Assembly: GCF_018156225.1 (NCBI RefSeq)
Contig: NZ_JAGTAR010000008.1
Span: forward strand, 95,684 to 159,683
DNA length: 64,000 bases
From: Carboxylicivirga sediminis
GTDB taxonomy: Bacteria > Bacteroidota > Bacteroidia > Bacteroidales > Marinilabiliaceae
Direction of reading: 5' to 3'
Position numbers and translations under genes: made by a program. This document shows positions 40,496 to 50,069 of the stretch, piece after piece; position 1 is the stretch's first letter, and each line of letters starts with the position of its first letter. The notes below the pieces were generated by a model, which was not told the DNA's origin, did no database searches, and saw nothing but the letters and a program-made list of their open reading frames with translations.

Positions 40496-42847
40496 ATGAT
40501 TGTTTGTATTGCCGAGAAACCGAGTGTAGCTTTTGAGATTGCCCAAATTGTTGGTGCGAATTCAAAGCGTGATGGCTATTATGAAGGCAATAATTATCAG
40601 GTTACCTGGACATTTGGTCACTTGTGTACATTAAAAGAGCCCCATGAATATTTGTCTGAATGGAAACGATGGAGCCTTGGGTGGTTGCCGATGATTCCTT
40701 CCAGGTTTGGCATCAAGCTGATTAATGACTCCGGTATTAAGAAGCAATTTAATACTATCCGAAAACTGGTACAGAGTGCCGATGAGGTGGTTAACTGCGG
40801 TGATGCAGGCCAGGAAGGAGAACTCATTCAGCGATGGGTGTTGCACAAGGCCGGCACAAAATGCCCGATTAAGCGCTTATGGATTTCGTCCTTAACCGAA
40901 GAGGCTATCAAGGAAGGTTTTGAAAAGCTACGTTCATCAGAAGACTTCAAAAACCTGTATGCGGCTGGTAGTTCGCGTGCCATTGGCGATTGGCTGTTGG
41001 GGATCAATGCTACACGATTGTACACCCTGAAATACGGTCAACAGGGTCAGGTGCTTTCTATTGGGCGCGTGCAAACGCCTACGCTGGCATTGATTGTTGA
41101 GAGGCAGAAGGCCATCGATAATTTCAAGCCCGAACCGTTTTGGGAATTGAAAACCAAATACAAAGAGGTTGTTTTTTCGGCTACCAAAGGGCGTTTTAGT
41201 CAGAAAGAGGAAGGGAACGCTTATCTGGAAACCATCAAGACAAGTGATTTCGAAGTAAAAGATTTTTCTAAAAAGAAAGGTAAAGAGGCGCCACCTCGTT
41301 TGTTTGATCTGACGTCGTTACAGGTGGAGTGTAACAAAAAGTTTGGTTTCTCTGCCGAAGAGACTCTGAAAACCATTCAATCACTCTATGAAAAGAAGCT
41401 GACGACATATCCGCGTGTAGATACCACTTTTTTGAGTAACGATATTTATCCGAAAGTGCCCAATATATTAAAGGGTATGAAAGATCATCAGCATTTGACG
41501 GAGCCATTACTAAAGGCTAAGTTGAAGAAATCAAAAAAGGTGTTTGATGATAAAAAAGTCACCGATCACCATGCCATCATCCCAACGGGCGTGTATGCCA
41601 ATAATATGAGCCGCGATGAAAAAGTTGTGTATGAGCTGGTAGCAAGGCGTTTTATCGCTGCTTTTTATCCCGATGCAACCATCTCCAATACGCAGGTAAT
41701 GGGCGATGTCAATGGTGTTGAGTTTAAAGCAACCGGTAAACAATTATTAGATCCAGGCTGGCGTATTGTTTTTATGGATGGTAAGGAAGAGAAGAAGCCG
41801 GATGATATTATGCCTGAATTTCAAGTTGGTGAAAAGGGACCACACGAGCCGCTTTTGATCGAAAAAGAAACGCAAGCACCTAAACCATACACTGAGGCAA
41901 CGCTTTTACGGGCCATGGAAACGGCAGGTAAGCAGGTGGATGATGAAGAGCTGCGTGATGCTATGAAGGAAAATGGTATTGGCCGGCCGTCCACGCGTGC
42001 CGCCATTATCGAAACCATTTTCCGACGTAAGTATATTACTAAAGTGCGTAAGAATTTGCATCCTACCATTACGGGTATGCAATTGATTGATACCATTAAG
42101 AATGAATTGTTGAAATCGGCCGAGTTAACCGGAATTTGGGAAAAAAAGCTGCGTGAAATTGAGAAGGGACAGTATGATGCTGGTGAGTTTATGAACGAAC
42201 TGAAGCAAATGGTGTCTGACATTGTATTTCATGTGAAGCACGATCGCTCTGAGAAAAAAATTGAAGTAGTTGAAGAATCTACCGATAAAAAATCCGAAAA
42301 GTCGCCCAAGAAAGAAGAGGATAAAACATTGCTTTGTCCACAATGTAAGCAGGGAAATATGTTAAAAGGCAACTCAGCCTGGGGATGTTCCCGTTTTAAA
42401 GAAGGTTGCAAAACGCTTATCCCTTTCGAGTTTATGGGTAAAAAACTGACCGATAAACAAGTGCAGCAATTAATACAAAAAGGAAAGACGTCTATAATTA
42501 AAGGCTTTACTGAGGGTGATACCAAAGTTGACGGAGTGGTATTGTTGGATGATGCATTTACTTTACAACTTGAAAAAGCCGAGCTGGATGTGTGGACATG
42601 TCCTTTATGCAAGGCAGGAACAGTGGTGAAAGGCAAAGCTGCTTATGGTTGTAATAATTTCCGGAACGGTTGCCGATTGCGAATTCCTTTCGAATTTATG
42701 GGTAAAAAACTTACTTCTAAGCAGGTGGAAGCATTGGTGCTCAAACAAAAAACCGGCGTTATAAAAGGTTTTGTTCATCCACAATCAAACGAGGAGCTTG
42801 ATGGCCGCCTTGTACTTGGTCCAGATGGCCAATTGACGATTGACTAA
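40496..42847 (+). CDS. topB: DNA topoisomerase III
   Basis: A type IA topoisomerase of about 783 residues. The Toprim domain opens with MIVCIAEKPS and has CGDAGQEGEL (residues 101-110). The catalytic tyrosine is Tyr305 in TTYPRVDT. The C-terminal third holds two copies of a zinc-finger-like Toprim_C repeat, each with CPxC...GC...C followed by IPFEFMGKKLT. I start at 40496 since the protein then begins with the conserved Toprim strand; the longer frame from 40415 would include a likely promoter (TATATTCG near 40465). Role: decatenation and recombination-intermediate resolution. Confidence 0.94.
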   Translation: MIVCIAEKPSVAFEIAQIVGANSKRDGYYEGNNYQVTWTFGHLCTLKEPHEYLSEWKRWSLGWLPMIPSRFGIKLINDSGIKKQFNTIRKLVQSADEVVNCGDAGQEGELIQRWVLHKAGTKCPIKRLWISSLTEEAIKEGFEKLRSSEDFKNLYAAGSSRAIGDWLLGINATRLYTLKYGQQGQVLSIGRVQTPTLALIVERQKAIDNFKPEPFWELKTKYKEVVFSATKGRFSQKEEGNAYLETIKTSDFEVKDFSKKKGKEAPPRLFDLTSLQVECNKKFGFSAEETLKTIQSLYEKKLTTYPRVDTTFLSNDIYPKVPNILKGMKDHQHLTEPLLKAKLKKSKKVFDDKKVTDHHAIIPTGVYANNMSRDEKVVYELVARRFIAAFYPDATISNTQVMGDVNGVEFKATGKQLLDPGWRIVFMDGKEEKKPDDIMPEFQVGEKGPHEPLLIEKETQAPKPYTEATLLRAMETAGKQVDDEELRDAMKENGIGRPSTRAAIIETIFRRKYITKVRKNLHPTITGMQLIDTIKNELLKSAELTGIWEKKLREIEKGQYDAGEFMNELKQMVSDIVFHVKHDRSEKKIEVVEESTDKKSEKSPKKEEDKTLLCPQCKQGNMLKGNSAWGCSRFKEGCKTLIPFEFMGKKLTDKQVQQLIQKGKTSIIKGFTEGDTKVDGVVLLDDAFTLQLEKAELDVWTCPLCKAGTVVKGKAAYGCNNFRNGCRLRIPFEFMGKKLTSKQVEALVLKQKTGVIKGFVHPQSNEELDGRLVLGPDGQLTID

Positions 42848-42956
42848 GTAGTCTGTAAATTCCTTCATTGTTCAATTCTCCTCAATTTTGAACATACAAT
42901 TGCTTTATACATCTGCATTATATTCCATTTTTGTTTGGTAACAAAAACCATAAGAT

Positions 42957-44432
42957 ATGAAGTACATTATTTGCCTGTTGTTGTTTATTGCCATATGGCC
43001 CGTCAGAGCGCAGGAACAACCACATATTTTCCTGATACTGACCGACCAGCAAAGAGGTGATTGCCTGGGGAAAGAAAATCCACTTATTAAAACTCCACAT
43101 CTTGATGCGTTGGCTAATGATGGAGCCTGGTTTTCAAATGGGTATAGTTCAGTGCCCAGTTGTACACCTGCCAGAGCCGGAATGCTGACTGGTATGTCGC
43201 CATGGCAGCATGGTATGCTAGGGTACTATAAAGTTGCTGAAAAGTATGACTATGAGATGCCTCAGATGCTCAGGGATAATGGCTACTATACCATTGGAAT
43301 AGGTAAAATGCACTGGCACCCTCAACGTAACCTGCATGGTTTTCACAAAACATTGTTAGATGAAAGTGGTAGGGTGGAGTCTGAAGGTTTTGTTAGTGAT
43401 TATCGTCAGTGGTTTGCAAAGAAAGCTCCCAATGTTGATCCTGACGCAACAGGTATTGGGTGGAATGAGCACAGAGCTGGAACTTATTTGTTAGCCGAAG
43501 ATTTACACCCTACATACTGGACTGCTCAAGCAGCCATTGATTTTGTAGACGAATATAATAAGGATGAGCCATTGTTTATGAAGGTAAGCTTTGCCCGTCC
43601 GCACAGTCCATATGATCCACCTAAGCGTTACCTCGATATGTATGAGGGAGTCGATATACCTGAACCATATATGGGCGAATGGGCAGAGCGTTTTGCAAAT
43701 TACCCTGAAAATAAAGATGCTGCTTTCGGCGATTATGGGGTTGAACATGCCATTAATTCACGACGCCACTATTATGCAGCCATTACATTTATTGATGACC
43801 AGATAGGTCGCTTTATTAATGAGCTGAAAGAGAAAGGCATGTATGATAATGCCCTGATAATATTTGTGTCTGACCATGGTGATATGATGGGTGACCATAA
43901 CCACTGGCGCAAAACCTACGCTTATGAGGGCTCAACAAGAGTACCGTTTATTATAAAATGGCCTAATAATGTCAACGGTATTGTGCAAAAGGGAAGTGAG
44001 CTATTGCAATGCGTTGAGCTGAGAGATATTCTGCCAACTATGCTTGATGTGGCAGGCGCTCAGCAACCCGAAAGAATGGATGGTCTGTCGATGATGGACC
44101 TGATAAAAGATGAAGCTGCCGAGTGGCGCCAGTATATTGATCTGGAGCATGCAACCACCTACGATGAGCATAATTACTGGTGTGCACTAACTGATGGTGA
44201 AACTAAATATGTTTGGTTTTTCAGAACAGGTGAGGAACAATTATTTAATCTCATTGCTGATAAAGGTGAAGAACGAAATCTAGTTGAGAACAAGCAATAT
44301 CAAAAGATGCTTAAAGCATGGCGTAAGAAAATGGTTGAGCATCTTAAAGAGCGTGGAGAGCCCTATGTGAAGAAAGGAAAGCTTCAGTCCTTTGACAAAA
44401 ACATACTCATCAGTCCAAATTATCCACAATAA
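42957..44432 (+). CDS. Exported S1-family sulfatase
   Basis: A 491-residue sulfatase with a signal peptide (to PVRAQ). The metal-binding Asp is in LILTDQQRGD, and the formylglycine site is C69-T-P-A-R73, the cysteine type, followed by GMLTG. Other family segments are GYYTIGIGKMHWHP, FARPHSPYDPP, and the second metal site FVSDHGDMMGDH. It should remove sulfate esters from polysaccharides such as algal glycans. No maturase (anSME) or sugar-cleaving enzyme lies beside it, so it depends on a maturase elsewhere. Confidence 0.92.
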   Translation: MKYIICLLLFIAIWPVRAQEQPHIFLILTDQQRGDCLGKENPLIKTPHLDALANDGAWFSNGYSSVPSCTPARAGMLTGMSPWQHGMLGYYKVAEKYDYEMPQMLRDNGYYTIGIGKMHWHPQRNLHGFHKTLLDESGRVESEGFVSDYRQWFAKKAPNVDPDATGIGWNEHRAGTYLLAEDLHPTYWTAQAAIDFVDEYNKDEPLFMKVSFARPHSPYDPPKRYLDMYEGVDIPEPYMGEWAERFANYPENKDAAFGDYGVEHAINSRRHYYAAITFIDDQIGRFINELKEKGMYDNALIIFVSDHGDMMGDHNHWRKTYAYEGSTRVPFIIKWPNNVNGIVQKGSELLQCVELRDILPTMLDVAGAQQPERMDGLSMMDLIKDEAAEWRQYIDLEHATTYDEHNYWCALTDGETKYVWFFRTGEEQLFNLIADKGEERNLVENKQYQKMLKAWRKKMVEHLKERGEPYVKKGKLQSFDKNILISPNYPQ

Positions 44433-44475
44433 CATAAGCCGATAGCTTGATTCGTTAAGCTGTGAAGAATTATTA

Positions 44476-44512
44476 AAGCGGTGAATCCTTTATTAGGTTT
44501 CACCGCTTTTTT
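44476..44512 (+). terminator. Terminator of the sulfatase gene
   Basis: GCGGTGAA (44478-44485) pairs with TTCACCGC (44499-44506), extended by CC/GG; eight T follow. Confidence 0.85.
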
Positions 44513-44585
44513 TTACTTTTGAGCTTTCTTCGCTATTGACATATAATCATCATGTGTCAGCTTGCGATTTTAGTATGTGTAAAAT

Positions 44586-46952
44586 ATGAAGAAGATTATC
44601 ATCTTATTAAACCTGTTTATTGCTCTTTTTACGATTTCAGAATTTGGTATGCTGGCGCAGGAAGGTATTCCGCAAGGCACCGAAAAGATAATCATTGACG
44701 GGCAAGAGTATTACCTGCATAAAGTCCGTAAGAGCGAAGGCTTGTATCGCATTAGCGTATCTTATGGTGTCTCGCAGAAAGAGATATTGGAGGTCAATCC
44801 ATCGGCTGCCTTAGGGCTAAAAGAAGGGCAATTGATAAAAGTGCCGGTGATAAAGGGACGTAACAGTACCGAGGAGCAATTAAATACCGGACAGTATATT
44901 TATCATACAGTGGAAAAAGGGCAGACTGCCTATTATATCTCAAAACGCTACAAGGTGGATTTGCAGGACATCTATGAAAACAATCCTGGCAGTAATCAGC
45001 AGCTGCTGGTAGGTGCCATGATTAAGATTCCCAAGAAGGATGTAGTGAAGCATGACCAGTCAGCCATTGAAGAAGGGTATCATCTGCATAAAGTAGCACC
45101 CAAAGAAACACTCTATGCCATAGCCCGCAAATATGATGTTGATATTCGCGACATCATTAAGCACAACAAAGGGCTTGAGTCTGGTATATTAACTGTCGGC
45201 TCTTATGTAAGAGTGCCAGTCAAAAAAGCTGATGAAGAAACAGTGGTGGAGCCGCAGCTGGTCGATGGTTCAGAGGATGCAATTTATATCTACCATAAAA
45301 TTAAAAGCGGTGAAACCTTATATAGCATTTCGGAGAAATATAATGCCCGATCGCAGGATGTGATTGTGGCCAATTCTTCCATCAATGCCGATGATTTACC
45401 TTTGGGCTACCTGGTTCGCATACCTAAAGCGAGCATTCGTCAGGCCAAAAAACAAGATCCGTTTAAGGATGCTGTTCTGATTGACCATAAAATACGGAAA
45501 CGCGAGAGCTTATACGATGTTGAAAAGACGTATGGCGTGCCCGCCGAACTGATTGAAAAAGTGAATACTTCATCAGGTATTGATTTGAATGACTGGCGAA
45601 AAGGAATGATTATTAAGGTGCCAAGTAAAAAATGGGTGGAAGATTATTATGAATCAATTCGTATTGTAGAGACTGATGAGGCGGAGAGCGGTACTGAAGA
45701 TGCTTTCGCCTTTGAGAAGCAAGCTTGTGATACTTATGATTATAACATATCAAAGCCTTCTATTGCTGTGGCTGTTTTGCTGCCATTTAACGTTGAAGCA
45801 ACCAAAGCAATTAATTATACTTTAGAAGAGGTTGATGGCGATACCATACAGGTTGAGAATGAGAAACGCAAACTATCCAATCGTTCCAAAGTGTTTGTCG
45901 AGTTTTATCAGGGGACATTACTCGCCTTGGATGCTCTGAAGAAAGAGGGGGTTAATGTGGACTTGTTTGTGTATGATACCGCTCCTGATAGCAATAAGGT
46001 GAAACAGATACTCAATAAACCAGAATTGCGACATGCTGACCTTATTATTGGCCCGGCATATTCATCCAACCTTAAATTAGTTTCCGATTTCTCAAGGGTG
46101 AATAACATACCGATGGTTTATCCTTTATCAACCAGTAATAGTGAGCTGGAGAATAATCCACTGTTGTTTCAGGCCAATGCACCAGATACCCTGATGATTG
46201 ATATAATGGCTCAAAAGATGATTCAACAGTCGATGGGTAAGCGCCTGGTGATGATTCGTACGGAAAGTAAAGACAATGCTTTTGAACAGAAACTTAGTCA
46301 GCTAATTCGTGACAAAGTTTATTGGGAGAGCTTTAAAAACGGCCAGGTGCCTGACTTTGTTGAGTATAACTTTAAGCAGGATGACCTGGTAAGCATGGAG
46401 CGTATGTTTGCGAACGATAAGGAGAACGCCGTAATTATTCCTTCGATGGAAGAGGCGCAGGTCAATCGTATTATTACAACTGTAAAGGGTGCAGCGGATA
46501 AAACGAAAACACCAGTTACGCTATGGGGCTTGCCAGAGTGGATGAAGTACAATACCATTAATCCAGAGGATATACATAAGCTCAATGGCCATATATTCAG
46601 TTACTATGCGGTAGATTATACTGATACGATTAACAATGAACGCATCAATACCTACCGAAGTTGGTTCGGGACAGAGCCAATGGCAATATCTCCGTTTTTC
46701 CAGACAGCATCTGTGAATTCTAACTTAAGCCGTTATAGTTTATGGGGACATGATGTAACCTATTATTTCGTAACTGCACTGCGAAACTATGGTGCCAATT
46801 TTACACACTGTATCCAGCATCATCAGCCGCATACTATTCAATCAAAATTGGATTTTGTCCGTATGGCTAATTGGGGTGGATTCTTTAACAGGGGCTTGTA
46901 TGTTGTGAAGTTTAACCCTGATTACGAAGTTACTATAGAGGAAGTTGAGTAG
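44586..46952 (+). CDS. Five-LysM protein with periplasmic binding protein-like domain
   Basis: A 788-residue exported protein. After a signal peptide (to MLAQE) come five LysM-like modules, at about residues 42-87, 108-150, 164-210, 233-277 and 297-345; good examples are YHTVEKGQTAYYISKRY and YHKIKSGETLYSISEKY. From about 390 to the end it has a type I periplasmic binding protein fold (AVLLPFN, DLIIGPAYSSNLKLVSDF, VYPLSTSNS, VIIPSMEEAQVN). It should attach to peptidoglycan and bind a small ligand or protein. Such fusions are common in Bacteroidota, with unknown function. The gene has its own terminator. Confidence 0.85.
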   Translation: MKKIIILLNLFIALFTISEFGMLAQEGIPQGTEKIIIDGQEYYLHKVRKSEGLYRISVSYGVSQKEILEVNPSAALGLKEGQLIKVPVIKGRNSTEEQLNTGQYIYHTVEKGQTAYYISKRYKVDLQDIYENNPGSNQQLLVGAMIKIPKKDVVKHDQSAIEEGYHLHKVAPKETLYAIARKYDVDIRDIIKHNKGLESGILTVGSYVRVPVKKADEETVVEPQLVDGSEDAIYIYHKIKSGETLYSISEKYNARSQDVIVANSSINADDLPLGYLVRIPKASIRQAKKQDPFKDAVLIDHKIRKRESLYDVEKTYGVPAELIEKVNTSSGIDLNDWRKGMIIKVPSKKWVEDYYESIRIVETDEAESGTEDAFAFEKQACDTYDYNISKPSIAVAVLLPFNVEATKAINYTLEEVDGDTIQVENEKRKLSNRSKVFVEFYQGTLLALDALKKEGVNVDLFVYDTAPDSNKVKQILNKPELRHADLIIGPAYSSNLKLVSDFSRVNNIPMVYPLSTSNSELENNPLLFQANAPDTLMIDIMAQKMIQQSMGKRLVMIRTESKDNAFEQKLSQLIRDKVYWESFKNGQVPDFVEYNFKQDDLVSMERMFANDKENAVIIPSMEEAQVNRIITTVKGAADKTKTPVTLWGLPEWMKYNTINPEDIHKLNGHIFSYYAVDYTDTINNERINTYRSWFGTEPMAISPFFQTASVNSNLSRYSLWGHDVTYYFVTALRNYGANFTHCIQHHQPHTIQSKLDFVRMANWGGFFNRGLYVVKFNPDYEVTIEEVE

Positions 46953-46985
46953 TTGGGTAATTAATTATAACTGAAAAATCTCACA

Positions 46986-47017
46986 AAGCTGACAGCTGAT
47001 AACTGTCGGCTTTTTTA
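46986..47017 (+). terminator. Terminator of the LysM gene
   Basis: AAGCTGACAG (46986-46995) pairs with CTGTCGGCTT (47003-47012), one G-U, followed by a T-run. Confidence 0.85.
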
Positions 47018-47020
47018 TGC

Positions 47021-47028
47021 TATCTTTG
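47021..47028 (+). promoter_or_regulatory. Promoter -7 box of the ABC-F gene
   Basis: TATCTTTG matches TAnnTTTG and lies only 15 bp before the start codon, so the mRNA leader would be very short. The -33 region falls in the upstream terminator hairpin. Confidence 0.55.
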
Positions 47029-47043
47029 CACAAATTTTAATGA

Positions 47044-48993
47044 ATGGTTTCAATTAATCAGTTAACAGTTGATTTTGGTGGTTTCAAACTTTTCGAAGAG
47101 GTTTCATTTCTGATAAACAATAAAGACAGGATTGGCTTAATCGGTAAAAATGGAGCCGGAAAATCAACCTTACTTAAAATTATAGCGGGTCATCAGGAGC
47201 CAACTACTGGTATGGTTACCATGCCAAAAGGCATGAAGCTTGGTTATCTGCCTCAGCACATGAAGTACAACGATACGCGTAGTGTGGTCGAAGAGGTGGA
47301 ACTGGCATTTTCCGAATTAAAAGCACTGGAACAGCAGATTGCTGAGATTACCACTGAAATAGGTGAGCGTACCGATTATGAGTCAGAATCTTACCTGGCT
47401 CTGTTGGATAAGCTAAATGAAAAGACTGAGCGTTTTAACCTGATGGGCGGTAGTAATCACGAAGCATTGATCGAAACCACATTGAAAGGATTAGGTTTTG
47501 AGCGAAGTGATTTTAATCGTAATACCGGTGAGTTTAGTGGTGGCTGGCGTATGCGTATTGAATTAGCTAAGATATTGCTTGAACGACCCGATGTTTTTCT
47601 GCTGGATGAGCCAACTAACCACCTGGATATTGATTCCATTCAATGGCTCGAAGATTTTCTGAAAACCTATGGCGGGGCAGTGGTACTCATTTCCCACGAT
47701 AAAGCATTTCTGGATGCAATTACCAACCGTAGTATTGAAATATCATTGGGTAAGATTTATGATTATAAAGCCAGTTACTCAAAGTTTATTGAACTGCGTA
47801 AGGAGCGTCGTGAGCAGCAGCTCAATGCCTATGTCAATCAGCAGAAAAAGATTGAAGACACAGAGAAATTCATAGAAAGATTTCGCTACAAGTCAACCAA
47901 AGCTGTTCAGGTGCAGTCGCGTATTAAGCAACTCGAAAAACTGGATCGTATTGAAGTTGATGAATTTGATAATTCAGCTTTAAATATCAAATTTCCGCCT
48001 GCTCCTCGCTCAGGTACCGTGGTGGTGAAAGGTGAGGAAGTTTCCAAGGCGTATGGTGATTTGCTGGTGCTGAATGAGGTGGATTTGACCATTGAAAGAG
48101 GTGAGAAGGTTGCTTTTGTGGGGCGTAACGGAGAAGGAAAAACCACCATGGCTCGTATCATCATGAGTGAACTGGCGCATCAGGGTAAACTCACCATGGG
48201 GCACAATGTTAAAATCGGGTACTTTGCACAGGATCAGGCCGAACGTCTGGATGAAACTCATACAGTGCTTGAAACAATTGACTTAGTAGCCGTGGGTGAG
48301 ATTCGTACTAAAATCAGGGATTTGCTTGGTGCCTTTATGTTTTCGGGTGAGGATGTAGACAAGAAAGTGGCCGTGCTATCTGGAGGTGAGCGCACAAGGT
48401 TAGCTATGGTACGATTGCTGCTGGAACCCGTAAATTTGCTGATTCTGGATGAGCCAACCAACCACCTGGATATGCGTTCAAAAGAAATTCTGAAGCAGGC
48501 ATTGAGGGATTTTGACGGAACCGTTATTCTGGTTTCACACGACCGGGAATTTTTGGATGGCTTGGTTGATAAGGTCTATGAATTCAGGCATCAGAAGATA
48601 AAAGAGCACATTGGAGGTATTTACGATTTTCTTGAAAAGAAAAAGCTGGAGAGCCTGAATGAACTCAACGCATCCATAGCTTCAAAGAAAAATGAGTCTG
48701 TTAAAAAAGAAGGTTCGCAGGCAAAACTATCATTTGAAGAGCGTAAAGAGCTCAATAAGAAAATAAAAAAGACAGAGCGGCAGGTGGAGGATTGTGAAGC
48801 AAAAATTGCAGAGTTGGAGGTGAAACTTGAACAGTTAACTGAAAAAATTAGCATACCTGAGAATGCTTCCGATACCAGCCTATTTGCTGAATATAAAGAG
48901 GTAGAAACAGCATTGAATACAGCCATGACGGCCTGGGAACGGGCACATGAGACATTAGAAGAACTACAATTGCAAAAATCGGAATTAGAATAA
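47044..48993 (+). CDS. ABC-F family ATPase
   Basis: A 649-residue soluble protein with two ABC domains. Walker A motifs are GKNGAGKST (residues 34-42) and GRNGEGKTT; the signatures are FSGGWRMRIELA and LSGGERTRLAMV, each followed by a Walker B with DEPTNHLD. The interdomain linker has charged helices (QQKKIEDTEKFIERF), and a C-terminal coiled coil covers about residues 540-649. ABC-F proteins act on the ribosome, rescuing stalls or protecting from antibiotics. This one is nearest in layout to Uup/YheS housekeeping types; no resistance claim is made. Confidence 0.92.
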   Translation: MVSINQLTVDFGGFKLFEEVSFLINNKDRIGLIGKNGAGKSTLLKIIAGHQEPTTGMVTMPKGMKLGYLPQHMKYNDTRSVVEEVELAFSELKALEQQIAEITTEIGERTDYESESYLALLDKLNEKTERFNLMGGSNHEALIETTLKGLGFERSDFNRNTGEFSGGWRMRIELAKILLERPDVFLLDEPTNHLDIDSIQWLEDFLKTYGGAVVLISHDKAFLDAITNRSIEISLGKIYDYKASYSKFIELRKERREQQLNAYVNQQKKIEDTEKFIERFRYKSTKAVQVQSRIKQLEKLDRIEVDEFDNSALNIKFPPAPRSGTVVVKGEEVSKAYGDLLVLNEVDLTIERGEKVAFVGRNGEGKTTMARIIMSELAHQGKLTMGHNVKIGYFAQDQAERLDETHTVLETIDLVAVGEIRTKIRDLLGAFMFSGEDVDKKVAVLSGGERTRLAMVRLLLEPVNLLILDEPTNHLDMRSKEILKQALRDFDGTVILVSHDREFLDGLVDKVYEFRHQKIKEHIGGIYDFLEKKKLESLNELNASIASKKNESVKKEGSQAKLSFEERKELNKKIKKTERQVEDCEAKIAELEVKLEQLTEKISIPENASDTSLFAEYKEVETALNTAMTAWERAHETLEELQLQKSELE

Positions 48994-48994
48994 T

Positions 48995-49741
48995 ATGGCA
49001 AAGCAAGAGAAAGAACAACAGATGGTGTTCGGCATACGTGCCGTTCAGGAGGCAATCAGTGCCGGTAAAGAAATAGAAAAGGTGATGATTAAGAAGGGCT
49101 TGCAGGGTGCTCTTTTTCAAAGTTTCTTAGACGAAGTAAGGGCACACCAGGTACCATTTCAGTTTGTACCAATGGAAAAGCTTAACCGCCTGACTCGCCA
49201 GAACCACCAGGGAGTGATTGCCATGATTTCACCAGTGACTTATCAGGATATTGAGCAACTTGTGCCCATGTTGTTTGATGAAGGAAAAGAACCGTTTGTG
49301 CTGGTGCTCGATCATATTACCGATGTGCGTAATTTTGGTGCCATTGCACGCACTGCTGAATGTGCAGGCGTTGATGCTATAGTTATTCCCGAAACTGGTG
49401 CTGCTGCTGTTACTTCAGATGCAATTAAAACATCTGCTGGGGCATTGCATAAAATTCCTGTATGCCGGGTGCGCAGCCTTATATCTACCGTCGAATTTCT
49501 TCAAAACAGTGGGTTAAAAGTGGTGGCCGCTACCGAAAAAGGGGCGGTTGATTATAACCAGGCTAACTATCGAGGCCCAATTGCCTTGGTGATGGGAGCT
49601 GAAGATAGAGGTGTTAATCCTAAAATACTGGCAGCTGCAGAAATAAAAAGTAAGATTCCGCTATTGGGCGAGATTGAGTCGCTAAATGTATCTGTTGCAG
49701 CCGGCATACTGATGTATGAGATTGTAAAAGTACGTCAGTAA
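48995..49741 (+). CDS. rlmB: 23S rRNA 2'-O-ribose methyltransferase RlmB/TrmH family
   Basis: A 248-residue SPOUT methyltransferase. The N-terminal substrate-binding domain has FGIRAVQEAI and FVPMEKLNRLTRQNHQGV; the C-terminal knotted domain has LDHITDVRNFGAIARTAECAG, KTSAGALHKIPVCRV, GAEDRGVNPKI and SLNVSVAAGILMYE, the three SPOUT motifs. It should methylate G2251 of 23S rRNA or a similar site. It starts 1 bp after the ABC-F stop codon, so the two ribosome-linked genes form an operon. Confidence 0.92.
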   Translation: MAKQEKEQQMVFGIRAVQEAISAGKEIEKVMIKKGLQGALFQSFLDEVRAHQVPFQFVPMEKLNRLTRQNHQGVIAMISPVTYQDIEQLVPMLFDEGKEPFVLVLDHITDVRNFGAIARTAECAGVDAIVIPETGAAAVTSDAIKTSAGALHKIPVCRVRSLISTVEFLQNSGLKVVAATEKGAVDYNQANYRGPIALVMGAEDRGVNPKILAAAEIKSKIPLLGEIESLNVSVAAGILMYEIVKVRQ

Positions 49742-50069
49742 GCCCAAATGCAAAGTGTTACTCTTGGATGGTATTTTACTTGATCGGGTTAGCCTTTCGG
49801 TTTATTAGTTAATGCTATGTTTTGACATATAATCGCTTGTGAAAGTCAGGTTTTTGTTATTATTGATAAACAAACAAAAGTTTTAACATTTCTATCGCTC
49901 TAGTATTAAAACACCTGTAAACATTGGGGAAATGACAAGTTATTGCGGGTATTTTCATCAGGTGAAATGATGCTTTGGTCCTAAAAAATTTGATTTTTGT
50001 CATATCTTTTCTAAATTCGACAAGTTTTGCGATGAGAAAAATCTTATTTTTTAATCAAAAGCAACGCTT
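49742..50069 (+). other. Intergenic region before the URO-D family gene
   Basis: 328 bp without a gene. A small inverted repeat CATCA/TGATG lies near 49960 and a -7-like TATCTTTT near 50003; neither is strong. I see no riboswitch or terminator here. Confidence 0.4.

Noticed and set aside
47044..48993. ABC-F protein as an antibiotic-resistance determinant
   Set aside because: The layout fits housekeeping ABC-F proteins paired with an rRNA methyltransferase gene; nothing in the sequence points to a resistance subgroup.
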